Notes under the pieces: model-generated | The model's database searches: none | What the model was told of the DNA's origin: nothing | Seen by the model: the letters and a program-made list of their open reading frames with translations, nothing else | Shown here: piece after piece, positions 7,426-15,413 of the stretch | How positions within the stretch are numbered: the stretch's first letter is position 1 | Layout: each line of letters begins with the position of its first letter | Assembly (NCBI GenBank): GCA_002331625.1 | Contig: DCZN01000077.1 | Location: forward strand, 28,920-51,408 | Reading direction: 5' to 3' | Length of the DNA stretch: 22,489 nt | DNA from: Nitrospira sp. UBA2083 | Lineage (GTDB): Bacteria > Nitrospirota > Nitrospiria > Nitrospirales > Nitrospiraceae | Position numbers and translations under genes: made by a program

Positions 7426-7764
7426 ATGAAATCCATCACCCGTGACACCAGCGTTTCGGGAGTTGAGGTCACGAACATCAATAGACATGGACTCTGGTTG
7501 CTGACCAGAAACCACGAGATCTTTATTTCGTTCAATGAGTGTCCCCGATTTCGAGACGCCGCCCTTTCACACATCATGCGCGTTGAGCAGCTCACAGCCG
7601 GCATGCTGCATTGGCCCCATCTCGGAATTGCACTCCCTATCGGGTCTGTCCGACGGTTCCCCCTCGCCTCATCCAAGTCTCGCCTCACCACACGTGCTCG
7701 TCGGCAGGCCAAGCCAGGGCCTATCGCACAATCAAAAAATAATCTGCGCTCTACTCCAGCGTGA
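7426..7764 (+). CDS. DUF2442 domain protein
   Basis: A 112-residue protein from the ATG at 7426, with AGGAG eight bases upstream. Residues about 10-80 match DUF2442: VTNINRHGLWLLTRNHEIFISFNECPRFRDA, then VEQLTAGMLHWPHLGIALPIG, the typical strand-helix-strand pattern ending in a HWPxLxIxLPI motif. DUF2442 proteins are often paired with DUF4160 proteins in modules suspected to be toxin-antitoxin-like; here no DUF4160 gene is seen. A reading frame of 18 codons (7374-7429) precedes it with an ATGA overlap and could be a remnant of a lost partner. The C-terminal 30 residues (Ser/Arg/Lys-rich) lie outside the domain. Start and reading frame are well supported. Confidence 0.75.
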   Translation: MKSITRDTSVSGVEVTNINRHGLWLLTRNHEIFISFNECPRFRDAALSHIMRVEQLTAGMLHWPHLGIALPIGSVRRFPLASSKSRLTTRARRQAKPGPIAQSKNNLRSTPA

Positions 7765-8077
7765 GTGCAAGGTTGAAGCATGAGACCAGTAGCCGGGGGC
7801 GAAAACTGCGAGGCAGAAAAAGAAAAGGCACCGGCAGTCTTTCCTGCACTTTCCACTCACCTACCTCAGATTTCTTGCACACGCTCCCATAGCTCAATCT
7901 ATCGACCCAACAGTGCTCCTCCAACACCGTTACCCCTGAATCGATTTCGATTCTATCCGTATCGGTTCTGATACAGGGTTGCTCGCGAAACACCAGCGGA
8001 TCCCCAGAAAAGCGGGCCAAATTTTCCATGACGCGATGAGTCGCGTGGTTCACATCTTGCACCACATCTGAGTACAC
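7751..8077 (-). CDS. Possible small protein, unknown function
   Basis: A 108-codon minus-strand open frame starting at a GTG (8077). Its N-terminal two thirds look protein-like (NHATHRVMENLARFSGDP, then CIRTDTDRIEIDSGVTVLEEHCWVDRL). The last 30 residues (PFLFLPRSFRPRLLVSCFNLALTLE) look like read-through of non-coding sequence, and the end overlaps the DUF2442 gene by 14 bases. No clear ribosome binding site and no family recognised. It is the only candidate in the 427-base gap between 7765 and 8191. Confidence 0.3.
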   Translation of the reverse strand: MYSDVVQDVNHATHRVMENLARFSGDPLVFREQPCIRTDTDRIEIDSGVTVLEEHCWVDRLSYGSVCKKSEVGEWKVQERLPVPFLFLPRSFRPRLLVSCFNLALTLE

Positions 8078-8191
8078 TCTCGGCCTATCAGCATAGCAGC
8101 ACCACGCATTCAGCGACGAAGACAGGTTCTCGCAGATTGGAGAGGGAACGATGCCTCATCCCATAAGTCAGTTTCAAGGCAAGGGCGTAAG

Positions 8192-9286
8192 ATGAGTATG
8201 TTGCACTATGTGAATGTCGCCATCGGCTTCTCACTGGTCATGCTGCTGTTGTCGGTTGTCACGGGTTTTGCCGTACAAACATGGTTGTATGTATTGAGAA
8301 CTAAATCTCGAGCCGTCGGCAATGGGCTGGTGAGCCTGCTGGAGGACATCGGTTTTGACAACGCGTTGGCCACACGACAGGTGAATGCCCTGCTCAATAA
8401 GGGCAGTTCCATCTTTGGAAAGAAATTGGGGGGAGCGCTGAGTAGAGTGAGCGCCTTCCTGCTCGCCGGAGCGCCAAAACATATCGGCCGGGAAGAGTTT
8501 GTGCTGCTCCTCTTACGCAAGGCCGTCACTGACAACGAACTGGCCACGAAGTTAGGGTTTACAGATGAGACTGCAGCGACGGGTAAATTACAGGAACTTG
8601 AAAAGGCAATACTTGAGGAAGAAGCAAAAGACCCGACACTCCCAGCTCACGTGTGGCGCACCAACGCTATGCAGGCAACAGTGCCGGAGCTTGCCTCAAA
8701 GATATTCGCGCGGTTTGATGAAGTACTGGATCGCGTATCTGAGGATGTCAGTGGCGCCGGGAAAGTGCTGGGCATCGTGATCACCTTACCCCTACTCTTG
8801 ATGTGTTGGCCGGTGGACTCATTTCAACTATTGAATCGTTTGAATAACGATCAAGTCCTTAGTGCACAACTGGCAGAAATCGCCGAAACCACCACTCCTG
8901 CACTGCAAAAAGCGCATGAGGAGTTCCTGCGCTGCCAGGAGACGAATAAGAATGCGCCTGGTGTAAAGCTGGGCTGTCAGCAGGAACATCACGCGTGGCA
9001 AAAGATCGTCCATGACACGATAAATTCCGACGTGCTTGGTGGGCTATTCGGCGGCGAAGTGACAAGGGACGTGAACTGTTCAATTCCACTAACAGACAAA
9101 CCCATCCCATTCTTTGAGCAGTGCAAGAGAGCGAATTTGACTCCCGGAATCGTTGTCACCTGGATCCTTGTAAGTTTAGGCAGCGCATTTTGGCTGGGGC
9201 TGTTACACAAAGTACTGGGACTCCGTTCGGAATTGAGCAACAAGCTCCACGCACAGAGGGAGTTCCGGGCCACGAGTCACAGGTAA
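8192..9286 (+). CDS. Membrane protein with three predicted transmembrane segments, unknown function
   Basis: A 364-residue protein starting at the ATG at 8192 with AAGGG about seven bases upstream. Hydrophobic segments lie at about residues 8-34, 191-207 and 319-343. A charged region (35-190, with RTKSR right after the first segment and a Glu-rich LEKAILEEEAKD helix) is probably cytoplasmic. The loop of about 110 residues between segments 2 and 3 contains four Cys (238, 252, 286, 301) and may be outside, with disulfides. The C-terminus is basic. I do not recognise the family. It is the first gene of a tight run with a nuclease-fold protein (43 bases downstream), an amidase and a lipoprotein, so it may serve to anchor or export them; that is inference from order alone. 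Confidence 0.8.
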   Translation: MSMLHYVNVAIGFSLVMLLLSVVTGFAVQTWLYVLRTKSRAVGNGLVSLLEDIGFDNALATRQVNALLNKGSSIFGKKLGGALSRVSAFLLAGAPKHIGREEFVLLLLRKAVTDNELATKLGFTDETAATGKLQELEKAILEEEAKDPTLPAHVWRTNAMQATVPELASKIFARFDEVLDRVSEDVSGAGKVLGIVITLPLLLMCWPVDSFQLLNRLNNDQVLSAQLAEIAETTTPALQKAHEEFLRCQETNKNAPGVKLGCQQEHHAWQKIVHDTINSDVLGGLFGGEVTRDVNCSIPLTDKPIPFFEQCKRANLTPGIVVTWILVSLGSAFWLGLLHKVLGLRSELSNKLHAQREFRATSHR

Positions 9287-9329
9287 ACGCCCCAAGGGGC
9301 AGTACACAGGCCTAGAGCATGGAGGCATC

Positions 9330-10304
9330 ATGATGATTCGAGTGGCAACATTTAATCTCAACAATCTCTTCTCGCGTTTCAACTTCCAAGGAGAGGTCGG
9401 AGCTATTCCTAGCGCCGAAACGGGGGGCATTACACTCACATTTGATCAGGACCAGTTTGCGGCCCGTACGTTTGCAGGGCGCTTGGTGCGGGCGAAGGAC
9501 TCAGCCGATACGCGCGAGGTTGCCAGACGGATCACACAGGTGATTAACGCTGATGTCCTTGCCGTCCAGGAAGTTGAACATATCGAAATACTCAAGCAAT
9601 TTAACAGGGAGCATCTGGGGAATCTCTACCCCCATATCGCGCTCGTTGAGGGCAATGATCGGCGACTCATCGATGTCGGAATCCTTTCGAGGCTTCCGAT
9701 TGGGACCATCATTTCTCACCAAACGGCTGTTCACCCGGACCGGCCAAATCATCGGGTCTTCAGTCGAGATCTCCTTCAAGTGGAAATCCTGGGCAACAAC
9801 GGCAATAAACTCTTCACGATCTATAACACCCATTTGAAGAGCCACTTTATTCCCCTTGGGGAAGATCCAGTGCAGGGTGCCATTGATGCCAATACTTCTC
9901 GCAAAAGACAGGCCGAAACGATTTCTCGCATCATCAGCCGAATGGAGAGACCAAACGGTCGGTTCATCTTGGCCGGCGATATGAACGATCCCCCTGATTC
10001 TGAATTTCTTGCGCCCATGCGAACGGTCAACAACCAACCGCTTATCGACTCGCTTGAGAACCCCTCGGAAACGAGGCCAGCCAAAGCAGAGACGCCGGGT
10101 CAAGGACCTGGTCCCCAATCAAAGGCGTGGACACATCGCTTTAACCCACCGGGAGACGAGTTTCCTCGCTATGAACTGTTCGATCACATCTGGGTCAGCC
10201 CATCGCTTGCGGGGAGATACTTCAATCCTACCATTGACCGGCGTACGAAGCACGCTGGAGACGGCAGCGACCATGACCCAGCATGGATTGACATCGATAT
10301 CTAG
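9330..10304 (+). CDS. Endonuclease/exonuclease/phosphatase (EEP) fold protein
   Basis: A 324-residue member of the EEP superfamily (DNase I-like), from the ATG at 9330 or 9333, with GGAGG just upstream. The fold signature is complete: VATFNLNNLF (residues 5-14), VLAVQEVE with the metal Glu at 81, DVGILSRLPI, YNTHLKSH (N166, H168), LAGDMNDPPDSEF (D217, N219), FDHIWVS and GSDHDPAWI with D314 and H315 near the end. A metal-dependent phosphodiesterase is expected. Whether the substrate is DNA, RNA, a phospholipid or an inositol phosphate is not decided by these motifs. There is no signal peptide, so it is cytoplasmic unless exported by a dedicated system. The Gly/Pro-rich stretch at about 230-250 is a loop insertion. 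Confidence 0.92.
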   Translation: MMIRVATFNLNNLFSRFNFQGEVGAIPSAETGGITLTFDQDQFAARTFAGRLVRAKDSADTREVARRITQVINADVLAVQEVEHIEILKQFNREHLGNLYPHIALVEGNDRRLIDVGILSRLPIGTIISHQTAVHPDRPNHRVFSRDLLQVEILGNNGNKLFTIYNTHLKSHFIPLGEDPVQGAIDANTSRKRQAETISRIISRMERPNGRFILAGDMNDPPDSEFLAPMRTVNNQPLIDSLENPSETRPAKAETPGQGPGPQSKAWTHRFNPPGDEFPRYELFDHIWVSPSLAGRYFNPTIDRRTKHAGDGSDHDPAWIDIDI

Positions 10305-10341
10305 ATTCGGATGAATGTGGGAATGATTAGGGAGGGTGCGC

Positions 10342-11082
10342 ATGGCCATTCAATGGATCGGAAGTCCGAACAAAGATAAGGGGCGGGAGGGCTACCGGCC
10401 CGAAGCGATCGTCATCCATATTATGGAGGGCACGCTGAAGGGCACCGACGCCTGGTTTTCCAACGAAGAGTCGGGTGTGTCCGCCCACTATGGGATTGGG
10501 AAGAACGGGGAGATTCACCAGTACGTGGGAGAAAGCGACCGGGCCTGGCACACAGGCCGCATCGTCTCTCCAACGTGGCGACTGTTGAAGACAGATGTCA
10601 ATCCCAATTGGTACACAATCGGCATCGAACATGAAGGACGAGAGGACACATCCTGGTCGAATGCGATGTACAAAGCCAGCGCCCGGTTGATCGAGGAGAT
10701 TTGCCGGCGGTGGGCGATCCCCTGCGATCGCGATCACATTATCGGCCACCGCGAGATTCGTTCCGACAAGACGTGCCCCGGATTCGATGTCGAGCTCGAC
10801 AAGCTGGTCGACATGGCCAAAGAAGTTCAACAGAATCCAGCCACGTTTAATTTCGTCAAGCAACCCGGTATCGTGAAAACTCGCGTGGACATGAATATTC
10901 GGCAACAGGCGCCGACGACGGCAGCTCTGATCGCACGCACGGTTACGCAGGGAAAGAAACTACAGTATCAAGGTTGGACGAGTAATGGACAAGCCGTGAA
11001 CGGCAACGCCCATTGGTACAAAGATTCCGATGGTAATTATTTCTGGGCCGGCGCGACCAACCGGCCGATCCCGGGACTCTAA
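10342..11082 (+). CDS. N-acetylmuramoyl-L-alanine amidase (amidase_2 fold) with SH3-like C-terminus
   Basis: A 246-residue protein. GGAGG (10331-10335) is six bases before the ATG at 10342, which is preferred over a GTG at 10336. The amidase_2/PGRP fold (about 20-160) has its zinc ligands H26 (IVIHIMEG), H136 (IIGHREI) and C145 (DKTCPGF), plus SAHYGIGKNGEIHQYV and GIEHEG segments. It should cut the bond between N-acetylmuramic acid and L-alanine of peptidoglycan. The C-terminal part (about 180-246: VDMNIRQQAPTTA, then HWYKDSDGNYFWAGAT) is an SH3b-like wall-binding domain. There is no signal peptide, as in phage endolysins and some exported effectors. It is 37 bases after the EEP gene and 13 before a lipoprotein gene. 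Confidence 0.9.
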   Translation: MAIQWIGSPNKDKGREGYRPEAIVIHIMEGTLKGTDAWFSNEESGVSAHYGIGKNGEIHQYVGESDRAWHTGRIVSPTWRLLKTDVNPNWYTIGIEHEGREDTSWSNAMYKASARLIEEICRRWAIPCDRDHIIGHREIRSDKTCPGFDVELDKLVDMAKEVQQNPATFNFVKQPGIVKTRVDMNIRQQAPTTAALIARTVTQGKKLQYQGWTSNGQAVNGNAHWYKDSDGNYFWAGATNRPIPGL

Positions 11083-11095
11083 GAGATAGGCGTAC

Positions 11096-11719
11096 GTGGA
11101 CACCGGTTGTCTTCGCAAGTGGTTCGCAATAGACATCCTCGCCATTGGGATTTCCCTGCTGGCCTGCGGTCCACCGCGCCTCTCCGCTTCCTCATCGGTG
11201 GCGCTTGCTCCGGATCGGAAAGCCCTTCTCGTCACATCCGCCAATCCGACTGCAGCCGCTCGATTGACCCTCCAGAGTTTACCAACCGAATCGACCACGG
11301 CCCCTGGTCTTTTCTTCCGTCCAGAACGATTCGAGCTGGTTCATACTTCGCCGGATGGACGATATGCAGCCTTCTCCACTGCGGGACATCACAGCCTCGT
11401 GGGCCTTCTGCCCCTTGAGACGATGGCAGTGCGTGAGATCGACATGGTCACGGAGGGCGAAGTGGTGGCATTCCATTGGGCAGCCGACAGCCGCTTGTTG
11501 GTATATGAATACTTACCTGCCAGCGGCTATCGACGCGTCAAAGCCTACGACGTCCAATCAAGCGAACATTTGGTCGTGCCCCGTCTCGATGGAAAATCGT
11601 CCACCCACATCACGTTTGACGGTTGGGGGCAGAACGAACGCGAACTCATTGTGACTATGACCGATATCCGAAGCACCGGACGTGAGACCGCTGCTGTCAC
11701 ACTGGTTCCGCACAAGTAG
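11096..11719 (+). CDS. Putative lipoprotein with beta-propeller-like repeats
   Basis: A 207-residue protein from a GTG at 11096, with AGG about six bases upstream and only 13 bases after the amidase stop. Residues 11-24 end in a lipobox (SLLAC, C24), so an outer- or inner-membrane lipoprotein is expected. The mature part has blade-like repeats: FELVHTSPDGRYAAFST, VVAFHWAADSRLLVYEY and HITFDGWGQNERELIVTM, the D-G-R-Y / D-S-R-L pattern of TolB/WD40-type propellers, but too few for a full ring. Function unknown. Its place directly behind a peptidoglycan amidase would suit an immunity or adaptor role; nothing in the sequence proves that. Confidence 0.75.
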   Translation: MDTGCLRKWFAIDILAIGISLLACGPPRLSASSSVALAPDRKALLVTSANPTAAARLTLQSLPTESTTAPGLFFRPERFELVHTSPDGRYAAFSTAGHHSLVGLLPLETMAVREIDMVTEGEVVAFHWAADSRLLVYEYLPASGYRRVKAYDVQSSEHLVVPRLDGKSSTHITFDGWGQNERELIVTMTDIRSTGRETAAVTLVPHK

Positions 11720-11723
11720 AGAC

Positions 11724-11748
11724 AGATCATATCTTTCGCATGTGATCT
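11724..11748 (+). terminator. Hairpin after the lipoprotein gene, possible terminator
   Basis: AGATCATAT and ATGTGATCT pair over nine positions (one G-U) around a 7-base loop, starting five bases after the stop codon. No T-run follows (TGCGCG), so termination efficiency is doubtful. It is placed where the four-gene run should end. Confidence 0.35.
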
Positions 11749-11974
11749 TGCGCGTTGGTCTAAGACTTTCTGGCAACCACGTTCAAAGCCGGTACTGGCA
11801 CCTGGTCCCGATAGAAGAAGCGGCTATGGCTAAGTTATCAGTGCGACGCCAGCAGAGATTTCGAGCGAGCTCGGCTCTGAGCAAACAGCAACCCATAATC
11901 GCCATGAGACTGGTCCAATGACCACCAGACGCTAACGAACAACCATTCACCGAACGCGTCATCAGGAGGATCCG

Positions 11975-13225
11975 ATGTCCACAACCCAACCTTACCTCAA
12001 CCACCCACAGGTCCAGAACGCGATCCAAACCGTACGGAACGAATGCAAAGGCAAACAGTTTTCGGACATCATCGACGCCGGCAATCATCAGTACGTCGAT
12101 CTGGTGATGGAAGGGGGCGGTGTGCTCGGTATCGCCCTGACGGGGTATACCTATATCTTGGAACAAGCCGGCATACGATTTTTGGGCGTGGGCGGGACCT
12201 CCGCCGGATCGAGTAATGCCCTCATGATTGCCGCCTTGGGCCCTCCGGGACAAGCCAAGAGTGAGCGCCTCCTGGATATTCTTTCACGGATGCCGATGGA
12301 ATCCTTTATCGACGGTGACAGCGACGCCAGAGATTTTTCCCAGGCGGTCTTAGAAAAGGCCGGCATGGTGAAACTCATCTGGAAAGCTTCTCAGATCATG
12401 GACAACCTGAAGGAGGACCTGGGCCTGAACCCCGGGACCGCATTTCTGAATTGGCTGACAACCGAGTTAGACAGTGTCGGAATCAAGACTACAAGGGAAT
12501 TGCTCAAACGGTTGCGCACCGTTTCACCAGGGATTGGGCTCAGGCCAACACGCACGGATGTGGAGCTGTCCGAAACAGATACGTATGGAGACTTGGTCAT
12601 GATCGCCGCAGACATTACCACCGAGACAAAAGTCATATTTCCCAAAATGGCTGAACTCTATTGGTGCGACTATGAGCCGGTGAATCCGGCGTACTTTGCC
12701 CGCGCCTCCATGTCTATTCCGTTCTTCTTCCACCCCTTCACGGTCGACGACTGCTCCCCCAATCGAGAACGCTGGAAAGAGCTGGCTCGTTACGAGGGAG
12801 CGCTTCCCAAACGTGTCATGTTTATGGATGGTGGTATCATGTCGAATTTTCCGATCAACGTATTTCACCAGCCCTACCGCATTCCCACGGCCCCGACCTT
12901 CGGCGCGAAGATCGGTCTGGAAGGCATCGAGCCAGCCGAAATCACCAAGCCTTCACAACTCCTCGGTGCCGTGTTTGACGCCGCCCGCCATACTCTGGAT
13001 CACGACTTTATTAAATCCAACCCGGACTATACGCACCTGGTCAAGATGATCGATACCGGCTCCCACCATTGGCTCAACTTCACCATGGCACAGGAAGACA
13101 AAGTCGATCTCTTTGCGCGCGGCGCGAAAGCCGCAGCCGAATTCCTGTGTACGTTTGATTGGGCCAGGTACAAGACCATTCGGAAAGGGCTTGTCGAAGC
13201 GTTTGAAGCGAGCCGATCAGTCTGA
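11975..13225 (+). CDS. Patatin-like phospholipase
   Basis: A 416-residue serine lipid acyl hydrolase, with AGGAGG five bases before the ATG. The oxyanion-hole motif is GGGVLG (47-52), the nucleophile elbow is GTSAG with S76, and the second catalytic residue is D285 in the MDGGIMSNFP motif: the complete Ser-Asp dyad of the patatin family. The enzyme should release fatty acids from phospholipids. There is no signal peptide. The C-terminal 100 residues are family-variable. It follows a gap of about 250 bases after the amidase/lipoprotein genes and is probably transcribed separately. Patatins serve in lipid turnover, in interbacterial effectors and in anti-phage systems, and nothing beside it (no nucleotide cyclase) points to the last. 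Confidence 0.92.
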   Translation: MSTTQPYLNHPQVQNAIQTVRNECKGKQFSDIIDAGNHQYVDLVMEGGGVLGIALTGYTYILEQAGIRFLGVGGTSAGSSNALMIAALGPPGQAKSERLLDILSRMPMESFIDGDSDARDFSQAVLEKAGMVKLIWKASQIMDNLKEDLGLNPGTAFLNWLTTELDSVGIKTTRELLKRLRTVSPGIGLRPTRTDVELSETDTYGDLVMIAADITTETKVIFPKMAELYWCDYEPVNPAYFARASMSIPFFFHPFTVDDCSPNRERWKELARYEGALPKRVMFMDGGIMSNFPINVFHQPYRIPTAPTFGAKIGLEGIEPAEITKPSQLLGAVFDAARHTLDHDFIKSNPDYTHLVKMIDTGSHHWLNFTMAQEDKVDLFARGAKAAAEFLCTFDWARYKTIRKGLVEAFEASRSV

Positions 13226-13236
13226 TCACCGAAGAG

Positions 13237-13257
13237 CGCATCAGGTAAAATGATGCG
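13237..13257 (+). terminator. Hairpin after the patatin gene, possible terminator
   Basis: CGCATCA and TGATGCG form a perfect 7-bp stem around a 7-base A-rich loop, 11 bases after the stop codon. A second small dyad (GATCA, GTC, TGATC) overlaps the stop itself. No T-run follows. Confidence 0.35.
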
Positions 13258-13461
13258 AAAGCCTTTGATATTATTCAGTATTTATACACTCGTCCGATTA
13301 TGGAAATAGCAGCATGTACCTGACGATCTGGGAACAGACTATCTTGATACGGAGCTGGATTTCCTTTTACACTCGCCTCTAGGAGGACCTACTAGTGCCC
13401 ATACGACAACGTGGGTAGCCTGCAGTTGGTCTTATAGGTTGGTGGCAATTCAGGGGGACGT

Positions 13462-14286
13462 ATGTTCAAATGCGATGAGCTCATCTACATTCAAATGCAT
13501 AAGACGGGATGTTCCCACGTTGCATCGTTACTCTCCAAATTATTTGATGGGCAGATGATCGGAAAGCACAATGCGGCGACTCCTGAGGACATACAATCAA
13601 CCCCGTACTTTATTTCGTCCATTCGCAATCCTTGGGACTGGTACATCTCTCTGTGGACATTCGGCGTCCAAGGCAACGGGGCGCTTATGCATCAGCTCAC
13701 GAAACGGATGCTGCCCAAACCGTCCGTTTCATTACTCAAGAATCCGATGAGCAGTTACCAAACCTATGTGCGTGAATTCACGAAGGACACTGAAACCTGG
13801 CGCAGTGTGTATGATAGGTCCGACAACGTCGAATCCTTTCGGAGATGGCTCAGGCTCATCCACGACCACAATAACAGCCGGTATCTGGGCGAGGGGTACG
13901 GCGATACGCCAATCGCTAAATGGTGCGGGCTTATGACTTATCGATACCTTTACCTCTGCTGCCGCAATGCTCAGATGTTAAAAGGGCCTGCACGTCTTTC
14001 CAGTTTCGATGACCTTGTTCAGTTCGACCATGACAACTGTTACATCAACTACTTTATCAGGCAGGAAGCCTTGGAGGATACGTTTTGTGAGGCCATCGCA
14101 AAAGTGCGCCCGCTCACAGTTACGGAGAGGGAATTAGTCCTACAATTACCAAAGACCAACACATCCAAGCGAATGTTATCGAGCGCTGATTATTACGATA
14201 AAGAGTCCATTGAGCTCATCAGAACTCGAGACAGACTATTGATAGAGAAGTTTAATTACTCCCCCCCAAACAGCAAACACAACTGA
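13462..14286 (+). CDS. Sulfotransferase family protein (Sulfotransfer_2-like)
   Basis: A 274-residue protein with an AGGGGG site about four bases before the ATG. The N-terminal strand and loop IYIQMHKTGCSHVASLLSKL (9-28) is the PAPS 5'-phosphosulfate loop, and ISSIRNPWDWYISLW (51-65) is the 3'-phosphate element with R55 and S63. The C-terminal YDKESIELIRTRDRLLIEKFNYSP resembles the YTPELVELVYEKDREDFERFGY ending of the family. It should move sulfate from PAPS to an alcohol or sugar; the acceptor is unknown. No membrane segment is seen. It is separated by 182 bases from a second, unrelated-looking sulfotransferase. The 235 bases upstream are AT-rich and gene-free. The family is clear, the acceptor is not. 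Confidence 0.82.
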   Translation: MFKCDELIYIQMHKTGCSHVASLLSKLFDGQMIGKHNAATPEDIQSTPYFISSIRNPWDWYISLWTFGVQGNGALMHQLTKRMLPKPSVSLLKNPMSSYQTYVREFTKDTETWRSVYDRSDNVESFRRWLRLIHDHNNSRYLGEGYGDTPIAKWCGLMTYRYLYLCCRNAQMLKGPARLSSFDDLVQFDHDNCYINYFIRQEALEDTFCEAIAKVRPLTVTERELVLQLPKTNTSKRMLSSADYYDKESIELIRTRDRLLIEKFNYSPPNSKHN

Positions 14287-14468
14287 CCATTATTCGGAGA
14301 TTCTTGAATACAGGGATCATCTTCGGCTAGGACGTGCCTGAAGTCTACGGGTTATTCGGCACACCCTGACCAATGTCCATAGCCATCTACCATGGAGTCC
14401 GGCACCTAAGGACGACATCCTGCTGAAACGATCAGCACTACGCCCCACATAACGAAAGGGCCTTATCA

Positions 14469-15413
14469 ATGTCCCTGCGGTCCAAAATCGAGACGATTCG
14501 TAATGCGTTCATGGGCACTCGCAGGGCGAGAGCCGATTACGAACAGGCGTTATCGGGCAAACCAAGCATTGTGTCTGGGGTGCGTCAGCTCGATAAGTTG
14601 TGCTCAATTGCTGCCGCTGATGATCACGAATCCCCCATATTTTTGTTTTCGACAGGCTGGCGTACCGGCTCAACATTCTTACAGCGGCTCATCATCTCGG
14701 ATTCGACCCTGTCGGACTCCAGCTTCTTGGTGTGGGGGGAACCCTACAATGTTTGCGGAATCATCCAGCATATGGCGCAAACCGTGATCCCATTCAGAGA
14801 GGACTGGCCCCCGACTCGTTACTATTACAATGCGACAGATCCAACCGACCTGAAACGTGAGTGGATTGCTAACTTATACCCACCGATCGATGATCTGTGG
14901 CGCGGTCACCGCGCCTTGTTCGATTCGATGTTCGCGATTCCGGCCAAGCGAGCCGGTGCTTCACGCTGGGGGATCAAGGAAGTGCGACTCGGGATTGAAC
15001 ACGCGTATTACCTGCGTTGGGTATACCCAAAGGCCCGCTTTCTATTTTTGTACCGCGATCCCCTTGCCTCGTATCGTTCGTACGTCGGCTTTGGGCGGGA
15101 TTGCTACTATACCTGGCCGGACAGACCAGTGTTTACCCCGACTGAATTTGGTTCAGTTTGGCGGCAGCTGATGGAAGGATTTTTGAGTGATAGCGATACG
15201 GTCGGCGGACTATTGGTTCGCTATGAAGATATCACGCAGGGAGACGCCTTGGTCAGAAAGATCGAAGACTACCTCGCCATCAGTATCGATCGCAGCCTGT
15301 TACACACAAAGATCGGTGGATCTGGAGAGAAGAACGGGGACGTCGGACGACTTGAAACGTGGCTGTTGAGACGCGCGGTATCACCCGTTGCTCAGAAGGT
15401 AGGTTATACGTGA
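14469..15413 (+). CDS. Sulfotransferase, PAPS-dependent
   Basis: A 314-residue protein with GAAAGGG about eight bases upstream of the ATG. The PAPS-binding elements are FSTGWRTGSTFLQRL (60-74; the GWRTGST loop replaces the more usual RSGTT), WGIKEVR (167-173) and FLFLYRDPLASYRSYV (191-206) with the 3'-phosphate Arg196 and Ser201. RYEDI (251-255) is a further family landmark. Sulfate acceptor unknown; length and motifs fit bacterial glycan or lipid sulfotransferases. The ending VSPVAQKVGYT is a usual family C-terminus. The TGA overlaps the ATG of the next gene (TGATG), which suggests coupled translation with the FG-GAP protein. Confidence 0.88.
   Translation: MSLRSKIETIRNAFMGTRRARADYEQALSGKPSIVSGVRQLDKLCSIAAADDHESPIFLFSTGWRTGSTFLQRLIISDSTLSDSSFLVWGEPYNVCGIIQHMAQTVIPFREDWPPTRYYYNATDPTDLKREWIANLYPPIDDLWRGHRALFDSMFAIPAKRAGASRWGIKEVRLGIEHAYYLRWVYPKARFLFLYRDPLASYRSYVGFGRDCYYTWPDRPVFTPTEFGSVWRQLMEGFLSDSDTVGGLLVRYEDITQGDALVRKIEDYLAISIDRSLLHTKIGGSGEKNGDVGRLETWLLRRAVSPVAQKVGYT

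Noticed and set aside
8192..11719. Amidase and neighbours as a prophage lysis cassette
   Set aside because: No holin, integrase, terminase or structural phage gene in the window.
11826..11921. 31-codon frame between the lipoprotein and patatin genes
   Set aside because: Weak Shine-Dalgarno, basic low-information sequence, no homologue recognised.
12451..12654. Frames inside the patatin, sulfotransferase and cysC genes on other frames and strand
   Set aside because: All are nested within genes with clear catalytic motifs and show shadow composition.
11975..13225. Patatin as part of an anti-phage CBASS-type system
   Set aside because: No nucleotide cyclase or other CBASS gene adjacent.
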